From Ruegeria lacuscaerulensis (GTDB lineage Bacteria; Pseudomonadota; Alphaproteobacteria; Rhodobacterales; Rhodobacteraceae), in contig NZ_WQDY01000011.1 in assembly GCF_013033355.1 (NCBI RefSeq), positions 1-64,000 on the forward strand: a stretch of 64,000 nucleotides of DNA, read 5' to 3'. Below the pieces are notes generated by a model. It saw only the letters and a program-made list of their open reading frames with translations, made no database searches and was not told the origin of the DNA. This document shows, one piece after another, positions 27,246 to 35,727 of the stretch. The translations under genes were made by a program, and so were the position numbers. The number at the start of each line of letters is the position of its first letter. Position 1 is the stretch's first letter.

Positions 27246-28457
27246 GTGGCTATTCAAAAGCTGGACAATCGCACAGCCCGATTGCTGTTCATGGACCGTC
27301 ATGCATTGGCAGAACAGCCTTCAGGGGGGGGCAAAGGGGCGGAGCTGCTGGATCTGATCCATCGGCTGGGTTTTGTTCAACTGGACAGTATCAACACGGT
27401 CGCGCGAGCCCATGATATGATCCTGTTCTCACGCAGGCCCAGCTATCGCGCGCAAAACCTAAAGCGCCTTTATGAACGCGACCGCGCGCTGTTCGAACAC
27501 TGGACCCATGATGCCGCCGTTATTCCGATGGAATTCTACCGACACTGGCATCTGCGCTTTCAACGCGATGCTGAACTGCTGAAATCCCGGTGGAAGAATT
27601 GGCGACGCGATGGCTTCGAACAGCAGTTCCAGACCGTTCTGAACCATATTCGTGATCATGGCCCTGTCTCGTCGTCCGATGTCGGGAAGGACGAAAAGAA
27701 GGGCTCGGGTGGGTGGTGGGACTGGCACCCTTCAAAAACCGCGCTTGAATTTCTCTGGCGATCTGGCGCGTTGACAGTTGTCGGACGGCGCGGGTTCCAA
27801 AAACGATACGACCTGACGGAACGGGTGATCGACACGCATCTTTGCCCCGGCGGTGCAGATATTGACGCGCCGGAAACAGTGAATTGGCTTTGTAACGCAG
27901 CCCTGGACAGGTTGGGGTTCGCCACGTCCGGTGAGCTGGCAGCATTCTGGGACACAGTCAGCGCAACAGAGGCGCGAGAATGGGTAAAGCAGGCTCTAAG
28001 ACGGGGAGAAATTGAGGAAGTCGAAATCACATGTGCGGATGGGCAGACCCGCAAATTGGTTTCAAAACCGGTCTTGGCCGACACCAAGCCCCAGGCTGCC
28101 CCGCCAGGTCGCATTCGCGTGCTCAGCCCATTTGACCCCATGCTGCGTGATCGAAACCGGGCCGAGCGATTGTTCGGATTTCACTATCGTATCGAAGTCT
28201 TCGTCCCCGAAGCGAAGCGTACCTATGGGTACTACGTCTTCCCGCTGCTTGAAGGCGACCGGCTTATTGGCCGGATCGACATGAAGGCTCATCGCGATCG
28301 GGGCGTTCTGCAAGTCAGTGCGGTGTGGCCAGAACGCTCAGTCAAATGGTCCACGGCGCGGACAGGTCGTTTAACCTCGGAGTTGGACCGGGTCCGCAGG
28401 TTCGCAGGACTGGATCGCGTGGAGTTTTCTACGGACTGGCTGAAAGAGCCTAAATAG
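27246..28457 (+). CDS. YcaQ/AlkX-like DNA glycosylase (HTH_42 family)
   Basis: A 403-residue protein of the winged-helix HTH_42 family. The signature FVQLDSINTVARAHDMILFSR (from residue 43) carries the Q-L-D motif (45-47) that marks YcaQ/AlkX-type glycosylases, which open interstrand crosslinks and remove alkylated purines. The C-terminal LSPFDPMLRDRNRAERLFGF is also typical. GTG start, four bases after the regulator stop, so the two are cotranscribed. Confidence 0.85.
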   Translation: MAIQKLDNRTARLLFMDRHALAEQPSGGGKGAELLDLIHRLGFVQLDSINTVARAHDMILFSRRPSYRAQNLKRLYERDRALFEHWTHDAAVIPMEFYRHWHLRFQRDAELLKSRWKNWRRDGFEQQFQTVLNHIRDHGPVSSSDVGKDEKKGSGGWWDWHPSKTALEFLWRSGALTVVGRRGFQKRYDLTERVIDTHLCPGGADIDAPETVNWLCNAALDRLGFATSGELAAFWDTVSATEAREWVKQALRRGEIEEVEITCADGQTRKLVSKPVLADTKPQAAPPGRIRVLSPFDPMLRDRNRAERLFGFHYRIEVFVPEAKRTYGYYVFPLLEGDRLIGRIDMKAHRDRGVLQVSAVWPERSVKWSTARTGRLTSELDRVRRFAGLDRVEFSTDWLKEPK

Positions 28458-28460
28458 AGG

Positions 28461-29159
28461 CTATTCAGGATCTGACAGCGTCAGAGAGATTGGCTGCAGC
28501 CCATCTATTCCACCCTCAAGAACGTCTCCGGGCGCAAGCGCCCCCACTCCGGCCGGTGTACCGGTCAGGATTATGTCTCCGGGTCGCAGATGGTAATACC
28601 CGGAAAGGTGACTGATGATCTCATCAATCTTCCAGATCAGTTCGTGCAGGGTCGCATCTTGCCGAACGTCGCCATTCACGCTGAGAAAAATGCGTTTGTC
28701 ATCCTCGGGCATCCAGCCCGAGGCGCGCGTCAGCGGGGCAAGAACGGTGCCATTTTCAAGGTCTTTGCCCAGATCCCAAGGGCGTTGCTTGTTACGCTCG
28801 CGGATCTGCAAATCCCGACGGGTCATGTCCAGAGCACAGCCATAGGCGTAGACTGCATCTGCGGCCTCGGCAGGTTTGGCCTTGAAAACGGGCTTTCCGA
28901 GCGCGACTGCCAATTCCATCTCATGATGAAAATTCTGGGTTCCGGACGGAAACGGCACGGTCGCACTGGACAGAACGGCATTGGCTGCCGATTTGGTGAA
29001 ATAGAACGGCGCTTCGCGGTCAACCTCGTGGCCCATTTCCGCGGCATGGGCTGCATAATTGCGTCCGACACAGAAAATGCGACCGACGGGGTAAAAGGAC
29101 GACTCCCCGTGGATCGGTACCTCGATCGGGTCTGGCAAGGAAAACAACGTATCAGACAT
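28461..29159 (-). CDS. Fumarylacetoacetate-hydrolase-family protein (fumarylpyruvate hydrolase-like)
   Basis: A 232-residue FAH-fold enzyme. CVGRNYAAHAAEMG near the N-terminus, FFTKSAANAV-like substrate loop, the acidic metal site ELAVALGK and the C-terminal GDIILTGTPAGVGAL are all family marks. It hydrolyses a carbon-carbon bond in a diketo acid, probably in aromatic breakdown. ATG 29159 with AAGGGG upstream is chosen over an ATG 11 codons earlier. It is convergent with the YcaQ-like gene. Confidence 0.87.
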   Translation of the reverse strand: MSDTLFSLPDPIEVPIHGESSFYPVGRIFCVGRNYAAHAAEMGHEVDREAPFYFTKSAANAVLSSATVPFPSGTQNFHHEMELAVALGKPVFKAKPAEAADAVYAYGCALDMTRRDLQIRERNKQRPWDLGKDLENGTVLAPLTRASGWMPEDDKRIFLSVNGDVRQDATLHELIWKIDEIISHLSGYYHLRPGDIILTGTPAGVGALAPGDVLEGGIDGLQPISLTLSDPE

Positions 29160-29570
29160 CTTTGGCCCCTTCTTGCAACGCACTGGGCGCATCCTAAGGA
29201 TACACCCGGTCTGAACAAGCCAAAGCGACGTCCTGACCCGGGTTACTTTGTAGCCCTACATCTTGGAATGACAGACCGAAGCACTAAATCAAAGGTTGAA
29301 GACAACAAACAGACGTTGAATTGCACCCAGACCATTCTTGCCCGCCCAAAGCCCCAAGATAGGGCAGATTGCACAAAAGACCGGGTGCACCTGTTTCAGA
29401 GAACCGCGGTCGTGGCCCGCCCCCCCAAGGGTCGCAACTTTCGCAATGTCGCCTCATTTCAGGTTGGCTGGTCCTCTGAAGCGTCGGTCGGACACAAAAC
29501 ACAAGTCTAAGTCCGACTCTCCCGCCAGGGGACACCAATCACCGCCTCTGGCGGGGCGCAGAGTTACCTC
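29160..29570. other. Gene-free stretch between FAH-like hydrolase and hpaR
   Basis: 411 bp. It must contain the promoter of the FAH-like gene. Near the right end is a perfect 8-bp inverted repeat, CCCGCCAG (29521-29528) and CTGGCGGG (29548-29555), with a 19-base loop and no T run; it lies 15 bp past the hpaR stop and could be a weak terminator or mRNA-stability hairpin. No gene was seen. Confidence 0.45.
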
Positions 29571-30005
29571 TCAGGTTTTGAGATCATAAAGATCGTTCAG
29601 AAGGTCCAGCAGCGTCTCATGCCTTTTGGGGCCCAATTGCGACTTTATCTCATCCGCCAGCCGGACTGTGACGTCGATATTGTCGCGGATGATCTGCTCA
29701 CCCGTTGGCATGATCTCGACAATCTGTCGGCGCTTGTCGATTGGATGGGCACTGCGCCGGATCAGTCCCTTAACCTCGAGCTTTTGCAAAATCCGTGTCA
29801 GGCTGGGCAACAACAGACACGCCCGGTCAGCAATCACCGTGGGCTCTTGTGGACCTTCCTCGTTCAGAACACGCAACACACGCCATTGCTGCTCGGTTAC
29901 GCCGGCGTCTGCCAACATCTTCCGAATAGGGCCCATGACCCGTTCGCGGGCCCGAAGCAACGCAATCGGCAACGAGCGGGATGTCGATGGCAGGTCTTTG
30001 GTCAT
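29571..30005 (-). CDS. hpaR: MarR-family regulator HpaR-like
   Basis: A 144-residue winged-helix protein. SLPIALLRARERVMGPIRKM at the start and GVTEQQWRVLRVLNEEGP are typical of HpaR, repressor of homoprotocatechuate degradation. The recognition helix region is LLLPSLTRILQKLEVKGLIRR, and the wing has DKRRQIVEI. It is divergent from the hpaI-like aldolase, which is probably its target. No other hpa genes are in the window, so the sensed aromatic is uncertain. Confidence 0.82.
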   Translation of the reverse strand: MTKDLPSTSRSLPIALLRARERVMGPIRKMLADAGVTEQQWRVLRVLNEEGPQEPTVIADRACLLLPSLTRILQKLEVKGLIRRSAHPIDKRRQIVEIMPTGEQIIRDNIDVTVRLADEIKSQLGPKRHETLLDLLNDLYDLKT

Positions 30006-30182
30006 ACGGAATCTTGACCGAAATCCAATAAGACTGCAACAGCGCGGAAAACCCCTTATTCAGAGCCTTGTTGCCCAGATTTGCCCGCAGCACCTTCGGA
30101 CCCAATGCCAAATCTGATTGACCTTTTCCCCCGAATGGCCATCACTGTCAGGCGTTTCCACCACCGCCTTGGAGGCTCCGTG

Positions 30183-30953
30183 ATGCCAGCCCCTGTAAAC
30201 ACATTCAAAGAAGCTCTGGCCAATGGGGATCGCTTGATCGGTTGTTGGACCAGCTTCGCCGAAAGCGTCACCGCCGAAATCATGGGAACCGCTGGCTTCG
30301 ACTGGCTGGTAATCGACGGAGAGCATGCGCCCAACGATATCCGCTCGGTTCGTGACCAGCTAATGGCCTTGTCGGCCAGTGCCACACATCCGGTTGTTCG
30401 GGTGCCCGTCGGAGACACCGCGCTGATCAAAATGGTATTGGACGCCGGTGCCCAAACAATTTTGGTTCCCATGGTCAACAGCGCCGATCAAGCGCGCGAG
30501 TTGGTGCGCGCGTGTCGCTATCCACCAGAAGGGGTCCGCGGCGTCGGTGCCGGCGCCGCGCGGGCGACCGGGTATGGATCTTTCTCCGATTACATCCAGA
30601 CAGCAGATGCGCAAGTCTGCCTATTGGTTCAGGTCGAAAACCGTGCCGGTATCACCGCGCTTGATGATATTTTGAAAGTCGATGGCGTCGAAGGCGTTTT
30701 TATCGGTCCAGCGGACTTGTCGACGGATATGGGATACCAGGGCAACAGCGCGGCGCCGGAGGTTCGCGAAACGATTGCCGACGCAATCAGCCGAATCAAA
30801 AAAGCCGGCAAGGCTCCCGGAATTCTGGGCACTCATGAAGAGGCGACACAAAGCTACCTTGAGATGGGCGCACAATTTCTGGCTGTTGGAATCGACGTCA
30901 TGATCCTGACGCAGGCGGCGCGCGCATTGGCGACGAAGTGGAAGACCCGGTAA
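30183..30953 (+). CDS. hpaI: HpaI/HpcH-family aldolase (4-hydroxy-2-oxoheptanedioate aldolase-like)
   Basis: A 256-residue class II pyruvate aldolase with a TIM barrel. It shows GCWTSFAESVTAEIMGTAGFDWLVIDGEH-type N-terminal segment (catalytic His within DGEH), metal-binding glutamate in QVENRAG and aspartate in GPADLS. It cleaves 4-hydroxy-2-oxo acids to pyruvate and an aldehyde. ATG 30183 preceded by GGAGG is chosen over frames starting 34 codons earlier. Pairing with hpaR supports a role in aromatic or sugar-acid catabolism. Confidence 0.85.
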   Translation: MPAPVNTFKEALANGDRLIGCWTSFAESVTAEIMGTAGFDWLVIDGEHAPNDIRSVRDQLMALSASATHPVVRVPVGDTALIKMVLDAGAQTILVPMVNSADQARELVRACRYPPEGVRGVGAGAARATGYGSFSDYIQTADAQVCLLVQVENRAGITALDDILKVDGVEGVFIGPADLSTDMGYQGNSAAPEVRETIADAISRIKKAGKAPGILGTHEEATQSYLEMGAQFLAVGIDVMILTQAARALATKWKTR

Positions 30954-30956
30954 CGA

Positions 30957-32099
30957 TCAGCTCTGCATCGCCGCAGCGGCCTGCGCATATCCACCTGACG
31001 CGCCATCAACGAAATGCACGTGGTCATCGCGGGTAGCTGAAGGCACAAAACAGGTCATCATCGCCTCGTCCTGTGCGTGCAAGCCGTAACGCACCTTGCC
31101 GCGCCCGCGCGCTTGTTCCAGCATCATCTGAATTTGCGCCAACGTCGCAGGATCGCAATCCAGCGTCATTTTAAGCCCGTCGTCGAACTTTCGATAATCC
31201 GCATTCCGACTAACCATGCGTTTATAGTGATCCGGCTCAAAGTTACCCAGCCGTTTGCCGGACCGAAACAGCAATGCGATCAGCAAATTCTGTACCAACA
31301 GTTTGAGCGTTTGACCAACAAGGCTGCCGCCGGCGCGCGAGACATGGGCATCAATGCTCAGACCAGGTGGTGGCCATCCGATCGGTGGGCCGTTTTCCGG
31401 TACCGGGTGACCCGCGCGCTCCAACCCTTCGGCTGCAGACAGAACCGATTGGGCGAGGTCGGCAAAATCCGCCTCGGTGGCGTGCGGCGTGGGTTCCACG
31501 ACCAGCGAAACGATCTGCCCATGCTGCGCCCTAACGTTGGACCACCGACATGAAAGACCGGTTAGATCAGGGCGCGCACCGGGGTCGGCCTCGGGCACCA
31601 TAAAGTGACCGGCCTTCATCTGTGTTTCCGCCCAAGCAAGCCCCCCGCCCGAGAACATCGCATAGTCGACCCCGTCCGATGGTGCGAAACGGGCGACGCG
31701 CAGGTCTTTGCCCGCCTTGCGGATTTCGGCCACCGTCACCAATGCTGCGCGCAGCGGAATGGAAAACTCTTCCTGCGCCCAGCGCCTCATGGCGGCCAGA
31801 ACCTCGCGGGCCGCTTCGGCCGCACTGGCGGGCACGGCAAAGCCTGCGCCGTCACCACCGAACACATACGGAAACTCGCGCCCGCTCATGGCGTTGATCA
31901 TCGCTGAAATAACCGCTGCCCCGACAGTATTGACCGTTTTGTAGCGTCCCTGCGCGATCTGCCCGGTCGAGTCGACAATGTCCGCAACACCGACAACCCA
32001 GTCATTGGGAATGGCCGAAAACCGCTGAGGGTCGGCCAAACGGGTAAAGTCCCGCAGCAAGGGCAGGCTGTCGTAAAACGCGACCTGAGCGTCCTTCAT
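30957..32099 (-). CDS. DUF3095 protein with class III cyclase-like metal aspartates
   Basis: A 380-residue protein of the DUF3095 family. Residues 36-90 look like the core of a class III nucleotide cyclase: VGVADIVDSTG with D40 and D43, then VFGGDGAGFAVP with D83, 43 residues after D40, close to the spacing of the two metal aspartates in class III cyclases. A hydrophobic stretch near 268-280 may be a buried helix. Cyclase activity is inference; no neighbour suggests a pathway. It is convergent with hpaI. Confidence 0.75.
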   Translation of the reverse strand: MKDAQVAFYDSLPLLRDFTRLADPQRFSAIPNDWVVGVADIVDSTGQIAQGRYKTVNTVGAAVISAMINAMSGREFPYVFGGDGAGFAVPASAAEAAREVLAAMRRWAQEEFSIPLRAALVTVAEIRKAGKDLRVARFAPSDGVDYAMFSGGGLAWAETQMKAGHFMVPEADPGARPDLTGLSCRWSNVRAQHGQIVSLVVEPTPHATEADFADLAQSVLSAAEGLERAGHPVPENGPPIGWPPPGLSIDAHVSRAGGSLVGQTLKLLVQNLLIALLFRSGKRLGNFEPDHYKRMVSRNADYRKFDDGLKMTLDCDPATLAQIQMMLEQARGRGKVRYGLHAQDEAMMTCFVPSATRDDHVHFVDGASGGYAQAAAAMQS

Positions 32100-32240
32100 A
32101 ATAACCTCTTGTCGAAATTATTCCTGAACATAGACCGATTGTGGCACCTGTCCCGCGAAATCGTCATTACACACATGCTTGTGTGCGGAGTCCTGCCGTG
32201 CCAAGCATAGCCGGTTAGCCGCGGGGGAGAGTGTCATTTC

Positions 32241-33413
32241 ATGAAAGCAGGTTTGGTCGTGTTGTGCCTGGGCTATGTGCTCAGCCAGTTTTTTCGCGCG
32301 TTTTTAGCCGTACTCAGCGTCGATCTAGGCCGGGATATCGGCGCCACGCCAGAGGACCTCGCCTTTGCATCGGGTCTTTGGTTTTTGGTCTTTGCCGCCA
32401 TGCAACTGCCGGTGGGCTGGGCGCTGGATCGGGTCGGGCCGCGGCTGACCTCGACTGTTTTGTTGCTGGTCGGTGGCGCAGGCGGCGCACTGATCTTTGC
32501 CGTGGCCAGCACGCCTTTTCATGTCGCCCTGGCCATGGGGCTGATCGGAGTGGGATGCTCGCCGATCCTGATGGCGTCTTACTTTATCTTCGCCCGCGAA
32601 TACCCCCCGGCCCGTTTCGCCACGCTGGCCGCCCTGATGCTGGGTGTTGGGTCGGTCGGAAATTTGGTCGCCTCCTACCCCACTGCGCTGGCCGTTGAGC
32701 TGATGGGTTGGCGCGCCACAATGGTCACTTTGGCCCTGTTTTCGGGCGTGATCGCCATCGGCATCCTGTTCACAGTTCATGATCCCAAACGCGTTGAAAC
32801 CGACCACAAGGGATCGGTTCTGGATCTGCTGAAGCAACCCGCACTCTGGGCCATCCTGCCGCTGATGTTGGTGGCCTATGCGCCATCGGCTGCAACCCGC
32901 GGCCTTTGGGCCGGACCTTATCTAAGCGATATCTTCGCACTCAGCACCACGCAGATCGGAACCGCCACTCTGATCATGGGCGCGTCGATGATTGCGGGCA
33001 CCTTCGCCTATGGCCCGCTTGACCGGATATTGGGAACGCGGAAATGGGTGATCTTTGGTGGTAACGCGCTGGGCGTGGTCGCCCTGACCCTGTTGTGCCT
33101 GTGGATCGACAATGCGGTCTGGTTGTCGGTGGTTCTAATCTCGGTCATCGGGTTCACCGGGGCCAGCTTTCCTGTCATCATGGCCCACGGTCGTGCCTTT
33201 GTTCCTCCACACCTAGTGGGCCGAGGCGTGACCCTGTTGAACCTGTTCGGGATCGGAGGCGTCGGCCTTGCCCAATTCGTCACCGGCCGCGTCCATGCAG
33301 CGACGGTAGACATCAGCCCCTCTGCACCTTACACAGCGATATTCGGCTTTTTTGCCATCTCGCTTGCCATTGGCTGCGTGATCTATCTATTCAGCCGGGA
33401 CAGCGTCGACTGA
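32241..33413 (+). CDS. MFS transporter
   Basis: A 390-residue protein with about 12 membrane helices and an MFS layout: LDRVGPRLTST loop between helices 2 and 3, then the second half after a cytosolic segment near residue 190. The substrate cannot be read. GGGGGAGAG lies 12 bases before the ATG. The glycosyltransferase gene begins 22 bases downstream, so the two may share a transcript without an obvious functional link. Confidence 0.85.
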   Translation: MKAGLVVLCLGYVLSQFFRAFLAVLSVDLGRDIGATPEDLAFASGLWFLVFAAMQLPVGWALDRVGPRLTSTVLLLVGGAGGALIFAVASTPFHVALAMGLIGVGCSPILMASYFIFAREYPPARFATLAALMLGVGSVGNLVASYPTALAVELMGWRATMVTLALFSGVIAIGILFTVHDPKRVETDHKGSVLDLLKQPALWAILPLMLVAYAPSAATRGLWAGPYLSDIFALSTTQIGTATLIMGASMIAGTFAYGPLDRILGTRKWVIFGGNALGVVALTLLCLWIDNAVWLSVVLISVIGFTGASFPVIMAHGRAFVPPHLVGRGVTLLNLFGIGGVGLAQFVTGRVHAATVDISPSAPYTAIFGFFAISLAIGCVIYLFSRDSVD

Positions 33414-33435
33414 CGCTAACCCGTCAGGAGAGCCC

Positions 33436-34470
33436 ATGTCTGACCCACGCGTCATTGCCCCCAATCTCAAACGCAGGCTTTCGGGCGTGACGGCAACGAT
33501 TGCGCGGTTGGTGCCGTTGCAGGTGCAATGGATCGACATTGCAGCCACTGGTCCGGGCCTGCCTGCCGATATCCCGCATATCCCGCTTGGCCGCCTGCCC
33601 TTTCTGTCGCGCAAAACCCTGCGCGTCTGGCACGCCCGCCGCAATACCGAGATGCTGTTGGGTCTGTTCCTGCGCAACATCCTGCGGCTGCGACTGAAAC
33701 TGCTGTTCACCAGCGCGTCGCAGCGGGCGCATACGGGCTATACCAAATGGCTGATCGACAAGATGGACGCCGTGGTCGCCACCTCGCGCAAAACCGCCGG
33801 GTATCTGGATCGGGATGCAGAGGTGATCATGCACGGCATCAACCTGCAGGATTTTACCCCCCCCGAGGATAAAACGGCCGTTCGCGCCCGGTTGGCCCTG
33901 CCTGATGGCCTGCTGCTGGGCTGCTATGGCCGCATCCGCCACCAGAAGGGTACTGACGCCTTTGTGGATGCAATGATCGAGCTATGTGGCCGCTTTGACG
34001 ATGCGCATGGCATCGTCATGGGCCGCACCACGGAACAACACACCACCTTTCTGTCCGAATTGAAAGACAAGGTCGCGGTGGCGGGCCTGTCCGACCGCAT
34101 CCTCTTCATGCCCGAGGTTACAGTCGACCAGATCGCCGAATGGTATCAGGTTCTGGACCTCTTCATCGCACCCCAGCGGTGGGAAGGCTTCGGCCTGACC
34201 CCGTTGGAGGCAATGGCCTGCGGCGTACCCGTCGTGGCCACCGATGTCGGTGCGTTCTCTGAGATCGTTACTGACCCGTCATTGGGCCATTTGGTGGAGC
34301 CAGGCAATATCCCGGCCTTGGCCGATGCCGCAGCCCGGATGCTGGAAAACCGCGATTCCCTAGCGCAATCCGGCCGCGCCGCCCGTACCCATGTCGAGCA
34401 GAATTTCGACATCAACGGCGAAGCAAAGACCCTTGTCGCCCTCTACGAACGGCTTTTGACCGACACCTGA
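33436..34470 (+). CDS. lpcC: GT4 glycosyltransferase, LpcC/LpsB-like LPS core mannosyltransferase
   Basis: A 344-residue GT-B enzyme. The C-terminal GT4 domain has LGCYGRIRHQKGTDAF and the nucleotide-sugar signature RWEGFGLTPLEAMACGVPVV. The N-terminal half, with VARTSRKTAGYL-type and VIMHGINLQDF segments, resembles rhizobial LpcC, which adds mannose to the LPS inner core. CAGGAGAG before the ATG. It stands alone from other LPS genes, as often seen in this order; the symbol is by similarity remembered, not searched. Confidence 0.78.
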   Translation: MSDPRVIAPNLKRRLSGVTATIARLVPLQVQWIDIAATGPGLPADIPHIPLGRLPFLSRKTLRVWHARRNTEMLLGLFLRNILRLRLKLLFTSASQRAHTGYTKWLIDKMDAVVATSRKTAGYLDRDAEVIMHGINLQDFTPPEDKTAVRARLALPDGLLLGCYGRIRHQKGTDAFVDAMIELCGRFDDAHGIVMGRTTEQHTTFLSELKDKVAVAGLSDRILFMPEVTVDQIAEWYQVLDLFIAPQRWEGFGLTPLEAMACGVPVVATDVGAFSEIVTDPSLGHLVEPGNIPALADAAARMLENRDSLAQSGRAARTHVEQNFDINGEAKTLVALYERLLTDT

Positions 34471-34581
34471 GGCGATGCGCCGCGTCAAATCGGTGTCATC
34501 GGGCGGAATCTGACCCGAAAACCCTTTTTTCTTTGCCGCAACGCAGCTATGAACGCGCGTCCTTAACTTTGGAGACATGAA

Positions 34582-35604
34582 ATGGGCTATCGCGTCGTTG
34601 TCGCCGGCGCCACGGGTAACGTGGGCCGCGAAATGCTGAACATTCTGGCAGAACGCCAGTTCCCCGTCGATGAACTTGCCGTGCTGGCGAGCCGTCGTTC
34701 GCTGGGTACAGAAGTTAGCTTTGGCGACAAGACACTGACCACCCAGGACATCGATACCTTCGACTTCACCGGCTGGGACATGGCGCTGTTCGCCATCGGC
34801 TCGGACGCAACCAAGGTTTACGCGCCCAAGGCGGCTGCGGCGGGTTGTGTGGTGATCGATAACTCGTCGCTCTATCGCTACGACCCCGACATTCCGCTGA
34901 TCGTGCCGGAATGTAACCCGCAGGCGATCCACGACTATAAAAACAAGAACATCATCGCCAACCCCAACTGCTCGACCGCGCAGATGGTTGTCGCTCTGAA
35001 GCCGCTGCATGACCGCGCCAAGATCAAGCGCGTTGTCGTCTCGACCTATCAGTCGGTCTCGGGCGCGGGCAAAGAGGGCATGGATGAGCTATGGGATCAG
35101 ACCAAAGCGGTCTATAACCCCACAACCGAGGTTGAACCCAAGAAGTTCCAGAAGCAGATCGCCTTCAACGTCATCCCGCAGATCGACGTCTTCATGGAAG
35201 ACGGCTCGACCAAGGAAGAATGGAAGATGGTGGTCGAGACCAAAAAGATCGTCGACCCGTCGATCAAGGTCACAGCCACCTGCGTCCGCGTTCCCGTATT
35301 CGTCGGCCATTCCGAGGCCGTTAATATCGAGTTCGAGGAATTCCTGGACGAAGACGAAGCTCGCGATATCCTGCGCGAAGCACCGGGCATCATGGTGATC
35401 GACAAGCGCGAGGCTGGTGGCTACGTCTCTCCCATCGAATGCGCGGGCGATTTCGCGACTTTCATCAGCCGCATCCGTCAGGACTCGACCGTGGAAAACG
35501 GCATCAACCTGTGGTGCGTGTCCGACAACCTGCGCAAAGGCGCCGCCCTTAACGCGGTGCAGATCGCCGAACTGTTGGGCCGTGAGGTTCTGAAAAAGGG
35601 CTGA
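34582..35604 (+). CDS. asd: Aspartate-semialdehyde dehydrogenase
   Basis: A 340-residue NADP-dependent enzyme of Lys/Thr/Met/diaminopimelate synthesis. Rossmann motif VAGATGNVGREM (7-18), catalytic cysteine C130 in NPNCSTAQMV, and the late KGAALNAVQIAE helix are conserved. GGAG before the ATG. It is a single-gene unit ending in an intrinsic terminator 27 bp past the stop. Confidence 0.94.
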   Translation: MGYRVVVAGATGNVGREMLNILAERQFPVDELAVLASRRSLGTEVSFGDKTLTTQDIDTFDFTGWDMALFAIGSDATKVYAPKAAAAGCVVIDNSSLYRYDPDIPLIVPECNPQAIHDYKNKNIIANPNCSTAQMVVALKPLHDRAKIKRVVVSTYQSVSGAGKEGMDELWDQTKAVYNPTTEVEPKKFQKQIAFNVIPQIDVFMEDGSTKEEWKMVVETKKIVDPSIKVTATCVRVPVFVGHSEAVNIEFEEFLDEDEARDILREAPGIMVIDKREAGGYVSPIECAGDFATFISRIRQDSTVENGINLWCVSDNLRKGAALNAVQIAELLGREVLKKG

Positions 35605-35630
35605 AATCGCTTACCTGAACCAATATGAAG

Positions 35631-35655
35631 GGCCGCCTTTTGGGCGGCTCTTTTT
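35631..35655 (+). terminator. Rho-independent terminator of asd
   Basis: GCCGCC (35632-35637) pairs with GGCGGC (35643-35648), extended by a G-U pair, with a 5-base loop, and is followed by TTTTT at 35651-35655. Confidence 0.85.
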
Positions 35656-35727
35656 ATTTTGACTTGATGTATTGCAGTTCAATTGCAACCAATACGGTAG
35701 TTTGAAATTTTATTTCCGCGAGTGATT

